Shown here piece after piece: positions 34,951 through 46,300 of a stretch of DNA of 64,000 nucleotides. The position numbers and the translations under genes were made by a program. The stretch's first letter is position 1; the number at the start of each line of letters is the position of its first letter. The stretch is from Epichloe hybrida. Its lineage: Eukaryota; Ascomycota; Sordariomycetes; Hypocreales; Clavicipitaceae. The notes below the pieces were generated by a model. It saw only the letters and a program-made list of their open reading frames with translations, had not been told where the DNA came from and did no database searches. The stretch lies in the NCBI GenBank assembly GCA_019022495.1, contig JAFEKR010000025.1:1-64000 (forward strand), given 5' to 3'.

Positions 34951-35948
34951 GACGACAATGGTGTTTGCGACGACGCGCCGCCTCGGTACTCGGAAAAGTA
35001 TGACGGGTTGGACGCTTGGGTCAGGAGCGCGAAAATTGCGAGATCAGACCCGTGACAGCAAGTATATACTGCTTCGGGTCTCGTCTCATAGCCTGTCAGG
35101 TCGATGATGAGATGATTGGGGGCAATTTCGACGAGGCAGCGCCAAGTCCAGCTTGATCATGAATGTGCCAGCTGGTCTGCGACGGCCACTGGTGTGCGGG
35201 ACGCTGTCGCTTTCAGTTGGAGAAAGATGGCTGTTGCATACACGCAAAGAGGTAGTTCCAGCGACGTTGGACGGCTCGATAAGATTGGGCCGAAATTGAG
35301 AAGCGGAGCGCGAAGAGGATTCGGACACGAGAAAAGGCACACCCTGGAACTTGGTTTGGCGTCGCGATAAATCTTAAACCTGCGCTCGTTGGCGTTGAGT
35401 CGGGAGATTGCCGGGTAACGAATGAATGGCGAATGGCAAGCACGCTGGGTTGGTGGTTTCCGCCGGACGGGACGCTACAGGACGCTACGGGGCGCCACAG
35501 GGCGCCACAGGGGGCTACAGGGGGCTACAGGGGGCTACAGGGCGCTACATGTGGCCTTTGAACCCCCCATCACCCCATCACGCATGCCTGAACCCGTCAT
35601 TCGTCCCCGTGGGTGGCCCCAACAAGCACGTCCGTACTCCGGAGACATGGTCAATTCCATCGTGTTTACCAGTCGTGATAGAACGTCTCGGAAGCAACTC
35701 TGTCTTCGCTTCCTGTCCTTCGTTTATCAGTGCTTTGCTTTTCTTTCCGCTTTCTTTCCATGTCTATACGCCAGCCTGCGTCTCCGACAGCCCGTGCCAA
35801 GAGTCATCGCCATCGCCATCGCAATAGCCGTACTGACTGACGTATCTCGAACATTATCACCATTAATTCCTCGAACACCACACCTGCGGTTCTGTCTATA
35901 CTCTCTCCATCCACTCCGCCAGCTGCCAGCTGCCAGCTGCATGCTGCG
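34951..35948. other. Divergent promoter region, SF3B2 and the SLY41-type gene
   Basis: About 1 kb containing an imperfect 10-bp array (35471-35550). A repeated CAGCTGC motif lies at 35922-35941, just before the transporter start. No gene seen. Confidence 0.5.
35471..35550. repeat. Imperfect 10-bp tandem array, eight copies
   Basis: Eight successive decamers of the form GRSGCYACRK (GACGCTACAG, GGCGCCACAG, GGGGCTACAG and similar) with no gaps. The unit length equals that of the perfect array at 20251, but the sequence differs. Confidence 0.9.
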
Positions 35949-36319
35949 ATGGAAAAGTTTCCAGATCATATAGACGCGCCACGCATGGCTAATGGCATGT
36001 CCCGGTCACCAAGTCCCCTGAAGCCTGCTTCGGGCTATGGCCTCCCCAATGGAAGCAACATGATCCGTTCAGATCGACGACCGGCGCCTTTAATCAAGAC
36101 CCAGAATGGCAACGCTGCAAATGGCCAACATCAAGGGCTCTCTCCATGGTCATCATCCGGCGGGTCAGCGCGCGGCCATGGTCGTCAGAAGAGCTTGGGT
36201 GATGCCATTCGAACTATTCGCACAAGAAAAGGAAGTGTCAGCCAGAATGCCCATGAACTTGCTGATGCACTGCGGGCTCCCGTCTCCCCAAAGCTCGTCG
36301 TATGTAACAATGACCTGTT

Positions 36320-36363
<44 letters not shown>

Positions 36364-37592
36364 GTATCCCCATTGGCGCAATGCCTAGAAGGTCGCCCGG
36401 TTGCTGATGGAATCCTCGGGTCTAGATACTGTGCGTAATGTGGTACGCATCTTCCGCTTTAACCAGTACATCCTCGAAATCCATCCTCAATGCCTTCGAC
36501 AAGCCGGCAACATTGACACTGGTCCAATTCGCCTTCGTGTCATCTCTTTGTGTCGTCGCGGCATGGCTGGCCTCTATATTTCCCCTTCTTCGCCAAAAAG
36601 TCTCAGCCCTGAAACATCCCATTCGCCAACCATCTCGAGACATAATCATGACAACCCTCCCACTCGCCGCCTTTCAAATAGGCGGCCATTTACTAAGTTC
36701 GACTGCGACTGCCAGGATCCCGGTCTCTCTGGTTCACACCGTCAAGGGCCTATCGCCTTTATTCACCGTTCTGGCTTACAGGATATTTTACGACATTCGA
36801 TACCCCCAAGCAACCTATTGGTCACTGATTCCCTTGACAATCGGGGTCATGTTAGCCTGCTCTGGTAAAACCAGCTATGGCGGACAGATGATTGGAGTCA
36901 TCCAGGCCTTGTTGGCAACACTCATCTTCGTCATGCAAAATATCGTGTCCAAGAAGATATTCAACGAGGCTGCCAAAGCGGAAGTGGAGGGCCCCGGTAT
37001 CCCATCCAAGAAACTCGACAAACTCAATCTGCTTTGCTACTCATCCGGCATGGCGTTCATCGTCACGCTGCCCATCTGGTTCTGGAGTGAAGGCATCACA
37101 CTCCTCAAAGACTTTGTGCACGACGGCTCTCTCGACTTGAGCAATAAGAAGGACGCCATGGATCACGGCCGTCTAACCATTGAGTTCATCTTCAATGGCG
37201 TCTTTCATTTTGCTCAGTGCATGTTGGCATTCGTACTTTTATCCATGGTTTCCCCCGTCACCTACTCTGTGGCCAGTTTGATCAAGAGAGTCTTTGTCAT
37301 CGTTTTGGCCATTCTCTGGTTCCGCAGTCCCACAACACCCGTACAGGCCGTGGGCATTGCATTGACGTTTCTCGGCTTGTATCTGTACGACCGTACGAGC
37401 GAGAGCAACAAGGCCGATAGGAAGGCACGCCTCATGACGGAATCCCGCACGGGAACCCCGTTACTACCCTTGGAAGAAACTCCGGATAGATCACCCACCC
37501 ACGCACTGGAAGCGCCTGCCGCTCGTGCCCACAGCGGAGGATACCTCGGCTCTTTCGCAGGGGGCAACGGTTCCAAGAAATCGTTTGATTAG
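35949..37592 (+). CDS. Triose-phosphate/nucleotide-sugar transporter family protein (SLY41-like)
   Basis: Drug/metabolite transporter superfamily membrane protein. Exons 35949-36299 and 36426-37592 give 505 aa; the phase-0 join produces VSPKLVILCVMWYASSALTS, the family's usual start of TM1. The cytosolic N-terminus (about 115 aa) includes GRQKSLGDAIRTIRTRKGSV. The membrane part has about ten hydrophobic segments, with VSLVHTVKGLSPLFTVLAYR and SPVTYSVASLIKRVFVIVLA, typical of the TPT family and closest in layout to yeast Sly41, which acts at the ER/Golgi. Substrate is unknown. The C-terminus is hydrophilic. The 126-nt intron carries a long CT microsatellite just downstream of its donor half. 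Confidence 0.9.
36325..36357 (+). repeat. CT dinucleotide run inside an intron
   Basis: About 16 CT units within the intron of the SLY41-like gene, ending about 70 nt before the acceptor at 36425. Confidence 0.95.
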
Positions 37593-38280
37593 TTTTTTTC
37601 TTCTTCTTCGGCATTAACAATAGGCGGGCAGGGCCAGCCTTTACGTCATGAGCAAAGACAGATTTGAATCTTGAACAGAGGATTCATCCCCGATCTTTTC
37701 CGAGGGGCAAAAAGTTGGTAAAACCTATATAATCTCTCAGCTTCGACTTTTTGTGCCACGACCACGGCTAGGTACTGCATTTGCAAAAAAAAAAAAAAAG
37801 ACTATTACAACGGGGTCATTTAGGCGTTGATGTCTACTATATTTATGGTCCAGAATTTCGCAAATTCTGCGCTTACGAATTTCCCTCGGGCATAAGAAGG
37901 AAAAAAAAGACGAGACCTCATTGATTGCACGGTCGCTCTCACGTATGATGGATGTATGGCATGTCTTGGATTTTTGCGATATTCTGGCGGGCGTATTCAG
38001 AAGTCTAGACGAAGAATCATATCAACATGGTTGGGTTTTTTTTTTGCCGAGAAAGGGCGTGCAATTATATCTGTACATGCATGTGTGTTTCTACTTGCCT
38101 GCAGGGCATTTTGTCCGTGTGCGAGAGCAGTAGCCGGGACATACCTTGTTGCCACTTACGGATTATAGACTTGGCATTCTCGTCATGGCTCATCACAGAA
38201 AGTCTGTCGTTGGCCCTGGCCGTCAAGTCTCCTGGGGTCGTGTTGTTGGAATCGTATACGTATAGGCTGTGCGCATCGCA
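37593..38280. other. Convergent 3' region between the SLY41-like gene and ORC5
   Basis: About 690 bp with poly-A runs near 37785 and 37901 and a T run near 38037. Open frames at 38027-38647 are antisense to ORC5. No gene seen. Confidence 0.45.
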
Positions 38281-39941
38281 TCACTCGATGAGCCATTCTT
38301 CGACTTCGACGCCAATACTCCTGCCTATGCCCCTGATGGCCTCCCAGCCGACGTTGATGCGCCATTTGCCCGCCCTGTCCATCAAGTCTCCTGTGCCAAC
38401 GCGGACCAATAAGCGTAGACTTGCGAGCGTGGCGATGGCCATGCCGACGTCGCCGTCGAGACCGCTTGCACCGACGGCGCTCCCGTCGGGGGCCCATTCG
38501 CCCCGGACGGCCTCGAATATGGCCATCATGCGCTCTAGGACAAAGGCGTGTGCGCCGAGTAGTTTCCTGGCTATTTTGCGGTGCTTGCTTCGAGGCGTGC
38601 CCCTGCTGGCGACGAAGCCGCCGCCTCGCCGGCGCTTCCGGCCATGATGATACGTTGAGAACAAGGTGAGATCGTGCTTCGTACCGTTGTGGGACGCAAG
38701 ATAGGCTGCCAGGAGGAGGAGGCGCGCTGCGATGGGCAGCAAGGCCGTCAGATCTGCGGCGGCAAGAGACGTCGTCGACGTCGACGTCGGTGTCGTGGGG
38801 TTGGGGCGAGTGTTGCGGCCGCCATTGCCCGTTGCATCGCCCGGAGTTGATGCAGAGGCGGCATCGGGGCGAACGGCAACGATGCTCGGGTTCAGCAATG
38901 ACTCGTCCTGGAAGTGAGCTCGCACGGCTACCAGGAGCTTGGAGAACTCCCTGTGTGAGTTTGTCCCAGCCAGCACGGGCGCTATGAACCGCGGCCACAG
39001 GGCCTGACAACTGTGTCGAAACGATGGCAAGGTACGAGATGCAGAGCGCACAAAGGCGTCGTGGACAGCTGCGCAGAAACGCGTCCACAGGTCGTTTACT
39101 TCTTGCTGCGTCAAGCCGGATATCGGTGCTGGTGGTGACAGGGAGAGTATGCGGACGAATTCGGGCTTCGTGTATGGAGGAAAGTGAAGATGCGCGGAAG
39201 CGGGCGTTCGAAGAAACCCGGCTGGCGGGGCTGTCACGATGAAGATGCATGTGAGGCATGGAATCTACAAACAGGGAGCGTTAGAGTAATATACAGGAAA
39301 GAAAAACAAAAAGGGGGGGGGGGGGGAGACGTACAATTTCTGATAACCGAGCGAGTCCCGGCAGCAACGTTGGCGGCGCATCTCTTTGCCTATCAATCGC
39401 GTCCAAGACCAGGACCAGCCTCCATCTCGGATCCCTGGTAGGGTCTTTAAGCATCGTGCTCATGGCGACACACAACTGCGCCAAGGTCTCGCATCGTCTG
39501 TGCCTGCGCAGCGTCGAAGACGACTCACCCAAATCTCCGTCTGATAGCAGGGCGTCGGCTACTGAACCCACGATGCGCTCGAATAAATGTCGGCCTGTGA
39601 TGCATTGCGCGGCGTTCACAGTAACGTGTTTGTATCCTCCGCTTTGCGACGCCGTCTTGATAGAGCCAGCCAGCCGCACGAGTAGTTGCTCTGTTATGCT
39701 CGACTTTCCCGTGGCTTCGGTGCCGTGGAGGACAATGTTTCGGCATTGCGCGCCGTCGGGCTGCGAAGAGTGGACAACTAAGTTAGTACCATGTCGTAGG
39801 AATCACGGTCATCTCCCACATGGTGCCTGCTCTTACATGCACAAGTGTTGCGAGCGATCGGATCTGATGCTCCCGGCCTGGGAAGCTCGTCAACAACGGG
39901 GCAAGAAGCTCATCATCCGGCAGACGGAACAGTGAACCCAT
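38281..39941 (-). CDS. ORC5: Origin recognition complex subunit 5 (AAA+)
   Basis: DNA replication origin-binding subunit. Exons 39941-39837, 39760-39335 and 39264-38281 give 504 aa with two phase-0 introns. Walker A is GTEATGKS (48-55), Walker B LVLVLDAID (150-158). The N-terminal FPGREHQIRSLATL motif is typical of ORC5. After the AAA+ domain comes LHFPPYTKPEFVRILSL and a helical C-terminal domain ending in RINVGWEAIRGIGRSIGVEV. The first acceptor (CTTCGCAG, 39761) was chosen because it keeps the frame into the P-loop; the nearer-consensus TTAG 17 nt upstream does not. Intron 2 contains a run of 14 C on the sense strand, a likely sequencing trouble spot. Confidence 0.93.
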
Positions 39942-40345
39942 ACTCGCGGAGCTGAGCGCCCACCAGACAGACGGGCTTTCCAGTTTCGCCCGCAAGGCGT
40001 GGAAGGGGCGAGAATTGAGAATCGGATGGACGGGATCGGGAAGATGCTTTCGAAGAAGGTGGGCGAATCTGGTGAGACGTGAGACGCGTCTGCGAGATCG
40101 GACCCGACCCGCGTTGAGTGCTGTCGACTTACGGATTACTGACTACTCCAAAGCTACTCCGTACGGAGCACTACATGTATGTAACTTGCTAACTCGTTCG
40201 CGGGACCCACCTAGCCCAGCCTACATGTATTGTAATATTGAATAATTGTAATAACATAATTATTTTTTGTTTTCCATCCCCTCAACACAAACGCCTACTT
40301 CTAATGCTTCAGGAAATCCTACCAGAAAAACGCCTGCCAATGCTA
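39942..40345. other. Short intergenic between MMS22 stop and ORC5 start
   Basis: About 400 bp; AT-rich near 40220-40270. It must hold the MMS22 3' region and ORC5 promoter. No gene seen. Confidence 0.45.
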
Positions 40346-43300
40346 TCAAAAAACATCGCCTACACCATGGTTTGGGCACGTCGTTCCGTTCAATCTGCGC
40401 CACCACCAACACCACTCTCTCGTTCGGTCATATACATCATTCATGAGCTCCTTGAACTCCCATTGCGCAAGCGCCAGTCCGTCAGATCCTCCCTTCCTCG
40501 ACCCCTGTAAATTGATCCAAATGGCTTCACTCGTCACCCTCCAACTCTTTCTTACATCTTGGATCATGTTCTCCGTAAACGTCTGTATGTCTGAATCGAA
40601 TCCATCGCTTTTCACTTCCAAACCCTCCGGCTCTGCAAAGAGCCTGCTAGCGGGTATCTCTCCATTGCTATCCCATTCATTTGCGCCCATCTCCTTCAAG
40701 CAGCCCTCAGTGATGCGGAACACGCCCCATAGACGTTCCAGCATTTCCCTTAAGCTCGTCCAGCTTTCTGGCGTGGGCTTCGACGCTGAAAGTACGTGCA
40801 TCGACGGCCAAAACAAATTTTGGAGTGCAAGCACTTGTCTGATCAAGTAGAGCTGTCGTAGTGTCAGGGCCTCAGTCGTTGTCCGAATATCTCCCATCAC
40901 GTTCCACACTGTACGCAACAGGATACAAATTGCCGCCGTGTCTTCGTGGAGCAGCTCGCGTGAGATCACTTCAGCCGCGAAGCATCGCCGCAGGGCCTCC
41001 AGGTATATGTCGAGTAGTGGCGATGCATCGGGCTCCGCAAAGGCCACGTTTATGATGGAGGGCAGCATTTTGCACAAAACGAAGTTCTTGATGTTCCCGT
41101 TGAGCATGCCCTTCAGCAACATCTCAATCTGCTCGTCGACCTTGTTGTTGACAATTGAGAGTTTTGCGTTGTTGAAGAGGAGATAGAACAGAGATTGGCT
41201 GATGCGACCATCGCCATCCTGCAATCTTAGGCCATACGACACAAGGCTGGCCACCTGTAGTTGCGGATCTTCTGCAGGAGGTGAGTATTCCTTGCTGATC
41301 TGATAAAAGTAATTGTCCACTGCGCAAATTTCAGAAGCATGCGTCTTGATCAATGAAATAATGTTCTGAGCAAACATCACATAGCTGGTATGTTCCGTAG
41401 GCATCTGGCTCGTTGTCCTGAGGTCGCTTTTCATCTGTTCCATGGCCATTTTCAGGGCCGATGAATACTCTGCTGATAAAGTTTTGTGCAGCGTTGGTCC
41501 TGCATCTCGCAGCGATTTGCGCATGTATGAGATTGAGTACTCGAACAATTCCCGAGTCACATTGTAATCAGGCAATGTGCACAAACCAGCAATTGTATCC
41601 GGCACTAACGCCACGCCATGGCGACAGAGTTGTTGGCCAAGCTGTAATTCGTAGCGCAAAGACATGCGAGGCTTTACAAGGCATGAGACCCAGAGTTCGG
41701 TAAGGTTAAACCCTGCATTGTCGAAATCGTCAACATCATATTGCAACAGGGTGGAAATGAAAAGTGTGACGTGTCTTCGGTGATCCAGGTCCAGCTGATG
41801 GGGTAATGCGTTGAACAGCTGATATTTGCTTTTGTTGAAGAGTTCGTACAGCCGTATCAAGCCTCCATTGACAAATCTCATGCTGATTCTAGCTGCAACT
41901 ATCACGACATGCTCCATGCAATCATCATGGCCGGTTTTGGCAGTCAAAGATGAGTTGGCTTTGCCACGTGTCGAAAGCACACATCTTGCCATGCTGAAAA
42001 AGCTCTGGGACAACTCCTGGTCTAGCGCCAAAAGTGCGTCGTCTGCCACGGCTGAATTCAGCAGTTGACTTTCGCTTTGCTGGCTTCCCTCGCTTGCTTT
42101 GAAGTCGTCAATTTTTGCCAACATGATTTCTAGAGTCGCCAAAGATGTTCGCAGTATTCCCCAATCCAGGTCAGGCGGTGAGGCTGAAAACTGAGTGAAG
42201 ATGGTCCGCATCTGAACTCTGTTCATGGCGAATGTCGCAGAAGCTAAATCGGTAGCATATCTCACCACATCGAGAGAAGCACTTGCAGATGCGTAGAGAA
42301 TATCCATCAAAGCAGCCTTGTTGGCAAAGATTGTCGCTCGCACCATTTCTTTGCTGATAGAGTTGCTGGCTTCTTTTCCCAGGGTTGCAAGTTGCAGAGC
42401 AACATCGGAGGCCACTGAATTGTATTGCTGCAGGACTTGATCGAAAAACGCGTTCCGCCAAGTATGAAACGGTTTCCACAGCGTCCCGGCTTCTCCAGAC
42501 GCAATTATGTATCGAGAAAGTTGGTTCCAAGCGCGCAGGTTGATTAGGCAAGCTTCTTTGTGGGACGTTGCAGGAACCACAAGATGCTGGATGAGAGTCG
42601 GAGAAGGGCGATACTCAAGCGGCGCCGCCCAAAACAAGGTGCATAGCAGATCATGGTGATTCCTCAGTGCTGCCAGGTCGCGTTCGTGAACTTTTTCATC
42701 TTTGTTGTGCTGTCGGATGTGATTGGGTACTGTTCTTGCTACTAGGTTACCGACATCCTTTAGACAACCAGCATCCCGCGACTTTCGTATAGCAACTGCG
42801 ACGAGTTTCAGGAAAACATGAAAGCACCGATCTTCTGGTTCAATATGTAATGTAGGTCGGCCGGCCAGGTTCTCGAGAAATGATGGAGATTTGTATACCT
42901 CTTCATTGCGAAGATGGGCAAGTTGATGAGCACCAAAGAAGTCAAAGATCAACCCGATCACACTTACGCACTTTCGCCATCCCCACTCCTGGACAAGAAA
43001 ATGACACCGTCCTACAAGAGCCCTGCAGTAGCTGTTGAAACTGGCACCTTGACGCGAGTTGGCATTGTACAGTTCGAAAACCTTCTTTATTAACCCTTGC
43101 GGAATTGCCCAACCATCACATGTCGCCTCATGTCGCTTGCCCGCCAACAGAACGCCAGAGTGGCTGAACTCGACGAGAGGAAGCAACACGAACATGTTCT
43201 GCCAGATACGCTCGTGATCTTGTGCATTGTTGCTTAGTGCATCCCTCTTAGGGCCGATATGTTGTTGCAGCAAATCCCAAAACGAGCACCTCGGTATCTG

Positions 43301-46300
43301 AGCCAACTCCAACACTCGCATGTTCATAACCCAAGAGTGAACCGCTGGAGTCTCATCGCGAATGCCAACATCTCTCATGTCCGGGTTGCCCAGTTCGATA
43401 TATAATGATTGAAGATTTTCGAATCCAAGCTTCGTAAGTATCGACATAGAAACATTTACGATGCTTTTAAGTAGATCTTCGAGAGAAAAGGACTCTGCAA
43501 CCAAATTTGGGTCCATGCGGCAAATTTTGAGGACGACCAAGGATATCAAAAGAAGCCTGTCGTACAACTGCGATATAAATCCAATGTTTTGATCATCATC
43601 CCAGAAAGCGGTTTGAACGGCAGAGCCGACGCGGTCATTGAAACAATGTATGCATTCGCGAGTTCGGGATACAAATGACGATTTGTGACTTTCTTCCACA
43701 AAGCCGAGGGAACCTTTGACATAGTTCAACAAAAAGTCCATAGCTCGAACTGGAGTCGGATCATTATCATGTGCTTTGTGCGGGTCCGCCAGTTGGGTTT
43801 CTAGCTGATCTGCGACGAAATCTAAGACCACACCGAATTCCGACGATACCTGGGCGTTCCATGGGCCCCATCTGAGGACATGTGTATTCAAGTTCAGGGA
43901 AACACGAGGCCGTGATTCTGTCCAGTCTATTGGAAAGCTAAGGGCGGCGCAGGCTTGCAAGTGCCCACCTCCAATAAGTGTGGACTCATGAAAGAACACG
44001 CCCGGTTGAAGTGGGAAAATTTCGAAGTGGTGGGTGTATTGAGTACCGTAAGGGCCTAAGCCATGCAATTTGCCGGCAGCAAGATTTGTGACGGGTGGAA
44101 TCTCGGCAGAGTATCCGTGAGGCACTGGGTCGTTGGCATGACTATATTGCGGTGCGCTGATATCAATTTTTCGGGGCAAAGTCCGTTTACGGCACCTTGG
44201 CCCAATTTTGTCCCTCCTAGATTGTTCGGGTCGGGGGCCTGAAAAGATACTTGACTGTACCGGGAATGGAAATGAGACGGCTTCTTCGGCGTCAGAGGGA
44301 TATCTGGTTTCGGGTTCCTTCAGCGACGGCGTGGAGATGCCATGTTGATATAGATTGTCGAGAAACTTTTTCCTCGAGTGGAAGCCAGATTTTGTCATAC
44401 GATAGGGTTCGTCTGTCTCTAATTGTGCCGGGCGTGTCGTGGCTTCAAGTGCCGTGGGGTCTTGCGCGTCGTTCCTACGCCGAACATGCTTGACGGATGA
44501 TCTTCCTGACTGGCTATGGCCTGCTAAGTATCTGATTGAGCCCTCAGCGCTAACATGTTTGACAAATTTTCGAGATGCGACGATTTCCGCCGGCGGAGTT
44601 GCAACTTGACGAGCCTGGTTTCCTGACGATTCTTTAAGTGCAGTGCGGCTTTTCTTGGTCTTACGAAGGGACCTTGCCACCTCAGTGACTGAACTACGCT
44701 GCTTGAGCGATCCTGATCGCCACTGATTCAGAACAGATACCGCATCGATTTGATCTTGTCGAGTAGCAAGCTGTATTGTCTTTGTCCGAGGGCAAGAACG
44801 GCCTTGACTGATTCGACGTCTTGCTGTTCGAGCGGCAATCTTGAGGAAATGGGGTGCGTCCGGCTGGATTGTATCCAAAATCCCAAGTTTTGGCGGCCGT
44901 CGCTTGACCTGCTTTGACTTAGTTTTCCGAGGAGTTCGTCCTATGTCGGCCCTAGAAATGATCTTCTTCCGCTTTGCGGACGACCATGCTCCTGCATCGT
45001 AATCTCCAGGCTCGGTCAGATGGGCAGTGATCTTTGTTTGCCACGACTTAGCAAGGCGACGACTAGGGGTAGGAACCCCTCTGGATGATGTATTACTACT
45101 TTTCTTATCTTTCGTGATTACAGATAACTGTGATCGACGCTTTCTAGATGCTTTTGGCGGTGCCATGAAGTCGATACGATTGTCCTCAATCACGGAGTCA
45201 CCTTCATCATCTTCGTCAATAGTCAGTATACTCGCGGTATTCGAGGAAGTTAGACTCTCCACAGCATGGAGAGCTGATTTTATTGAGACATCAACATGGT
45301 CCTCATGAGTTGCGAGGGGCAGACTACTGCTCTCGTTATCTGAATTCTCAAAAAGGTCTGGTATGGCGGTGCTACCAGGTACTGTGTGTCGCAATTGTGC
45401 AACTCCACGTCTGCCCTCTTTCATAGAAGCTCCACGTGGGCGGTGATCATTTCTGACAGTCTTTTCCGCCTTCTCGCGTCCAGTCTGTTGATCCAGCCGC
45501 AACCATGATGCAGGAAGAACGCCTCGTATTCGACGACTCATAGCAGTAACAGCTTCCCCTTCGCTTTCAGAAATGGTCGCTGAGTCAGACAGCTCAGGAT
45601 GGTCATCATCTAAGACTATCGCCATAGTTATGTCGTCCTCGTCGGAGATTTCACGAACATTCTGCTGTTCCACAAATTCTCTGGCTCTGGAAAGCTCGGG
45701 TTCTTTATGAAGACTAGGCAAGACCAACTTCTCACCAGCACCAGGATGCAAAGTGCGTGATATTGAAGGGCTATCTGGAAGTGGCGAATTTGGGGAGAGG
45801 CGAGTCGACATCGCAAGAAAGGAATCTGAGTCAATGGGATCGCTGTCGATGATGGTTCGCCTCCTTCGCTTCCTGGTGGAGGATTTTGGGGAAGTTGCAT
45901 ATCGTTTCTCAGTTTTTGATTTGAATAGTTTCGGCGGTTTCAACAGCAATTCATCCAAGGCAGGCAAATCCTGATCAAAAAGGCTAGTGATGTCTGTTTC
46001 CGCTTGGGAGCTCGGCGGGCTACTGGTGTTGATATGGCCCGATCTTGGAGAATTGCGTAACTGTGCTGAAGATGACACACCCAAACCGGCAGGCACAGGT
46101 CGGGTGACGTCTTTGCTAGGAGATAAAGATGTTGAAGGAGGCAGTTGGGGGGACTCCTGACTATCCTCTTCGAAGCCTCTATCCTGGGAGATTCTTGACA
46201 GTTCATCGCCCTTTGTTCTCTCGAGTTCTGAGGCCATTCTCATGGGCTTCAAGCCATGCATTTTCCAAGTGCTACTAAACTGTGCACTTTCCAGCAAATA

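Noticed and set aside
38183..39259. 358-codon minus-strand frame overlapping ORC5
   Set aside because: It is one frame off the ORC5 C-terminal exon, which carries the recognisable ORC5 sequence.
39778..39836. Alternative ORC5 acceptor TTAG at 39778
   Set aside because: Good consensus but wrong phase; it would put the Walker A motif out of frame.
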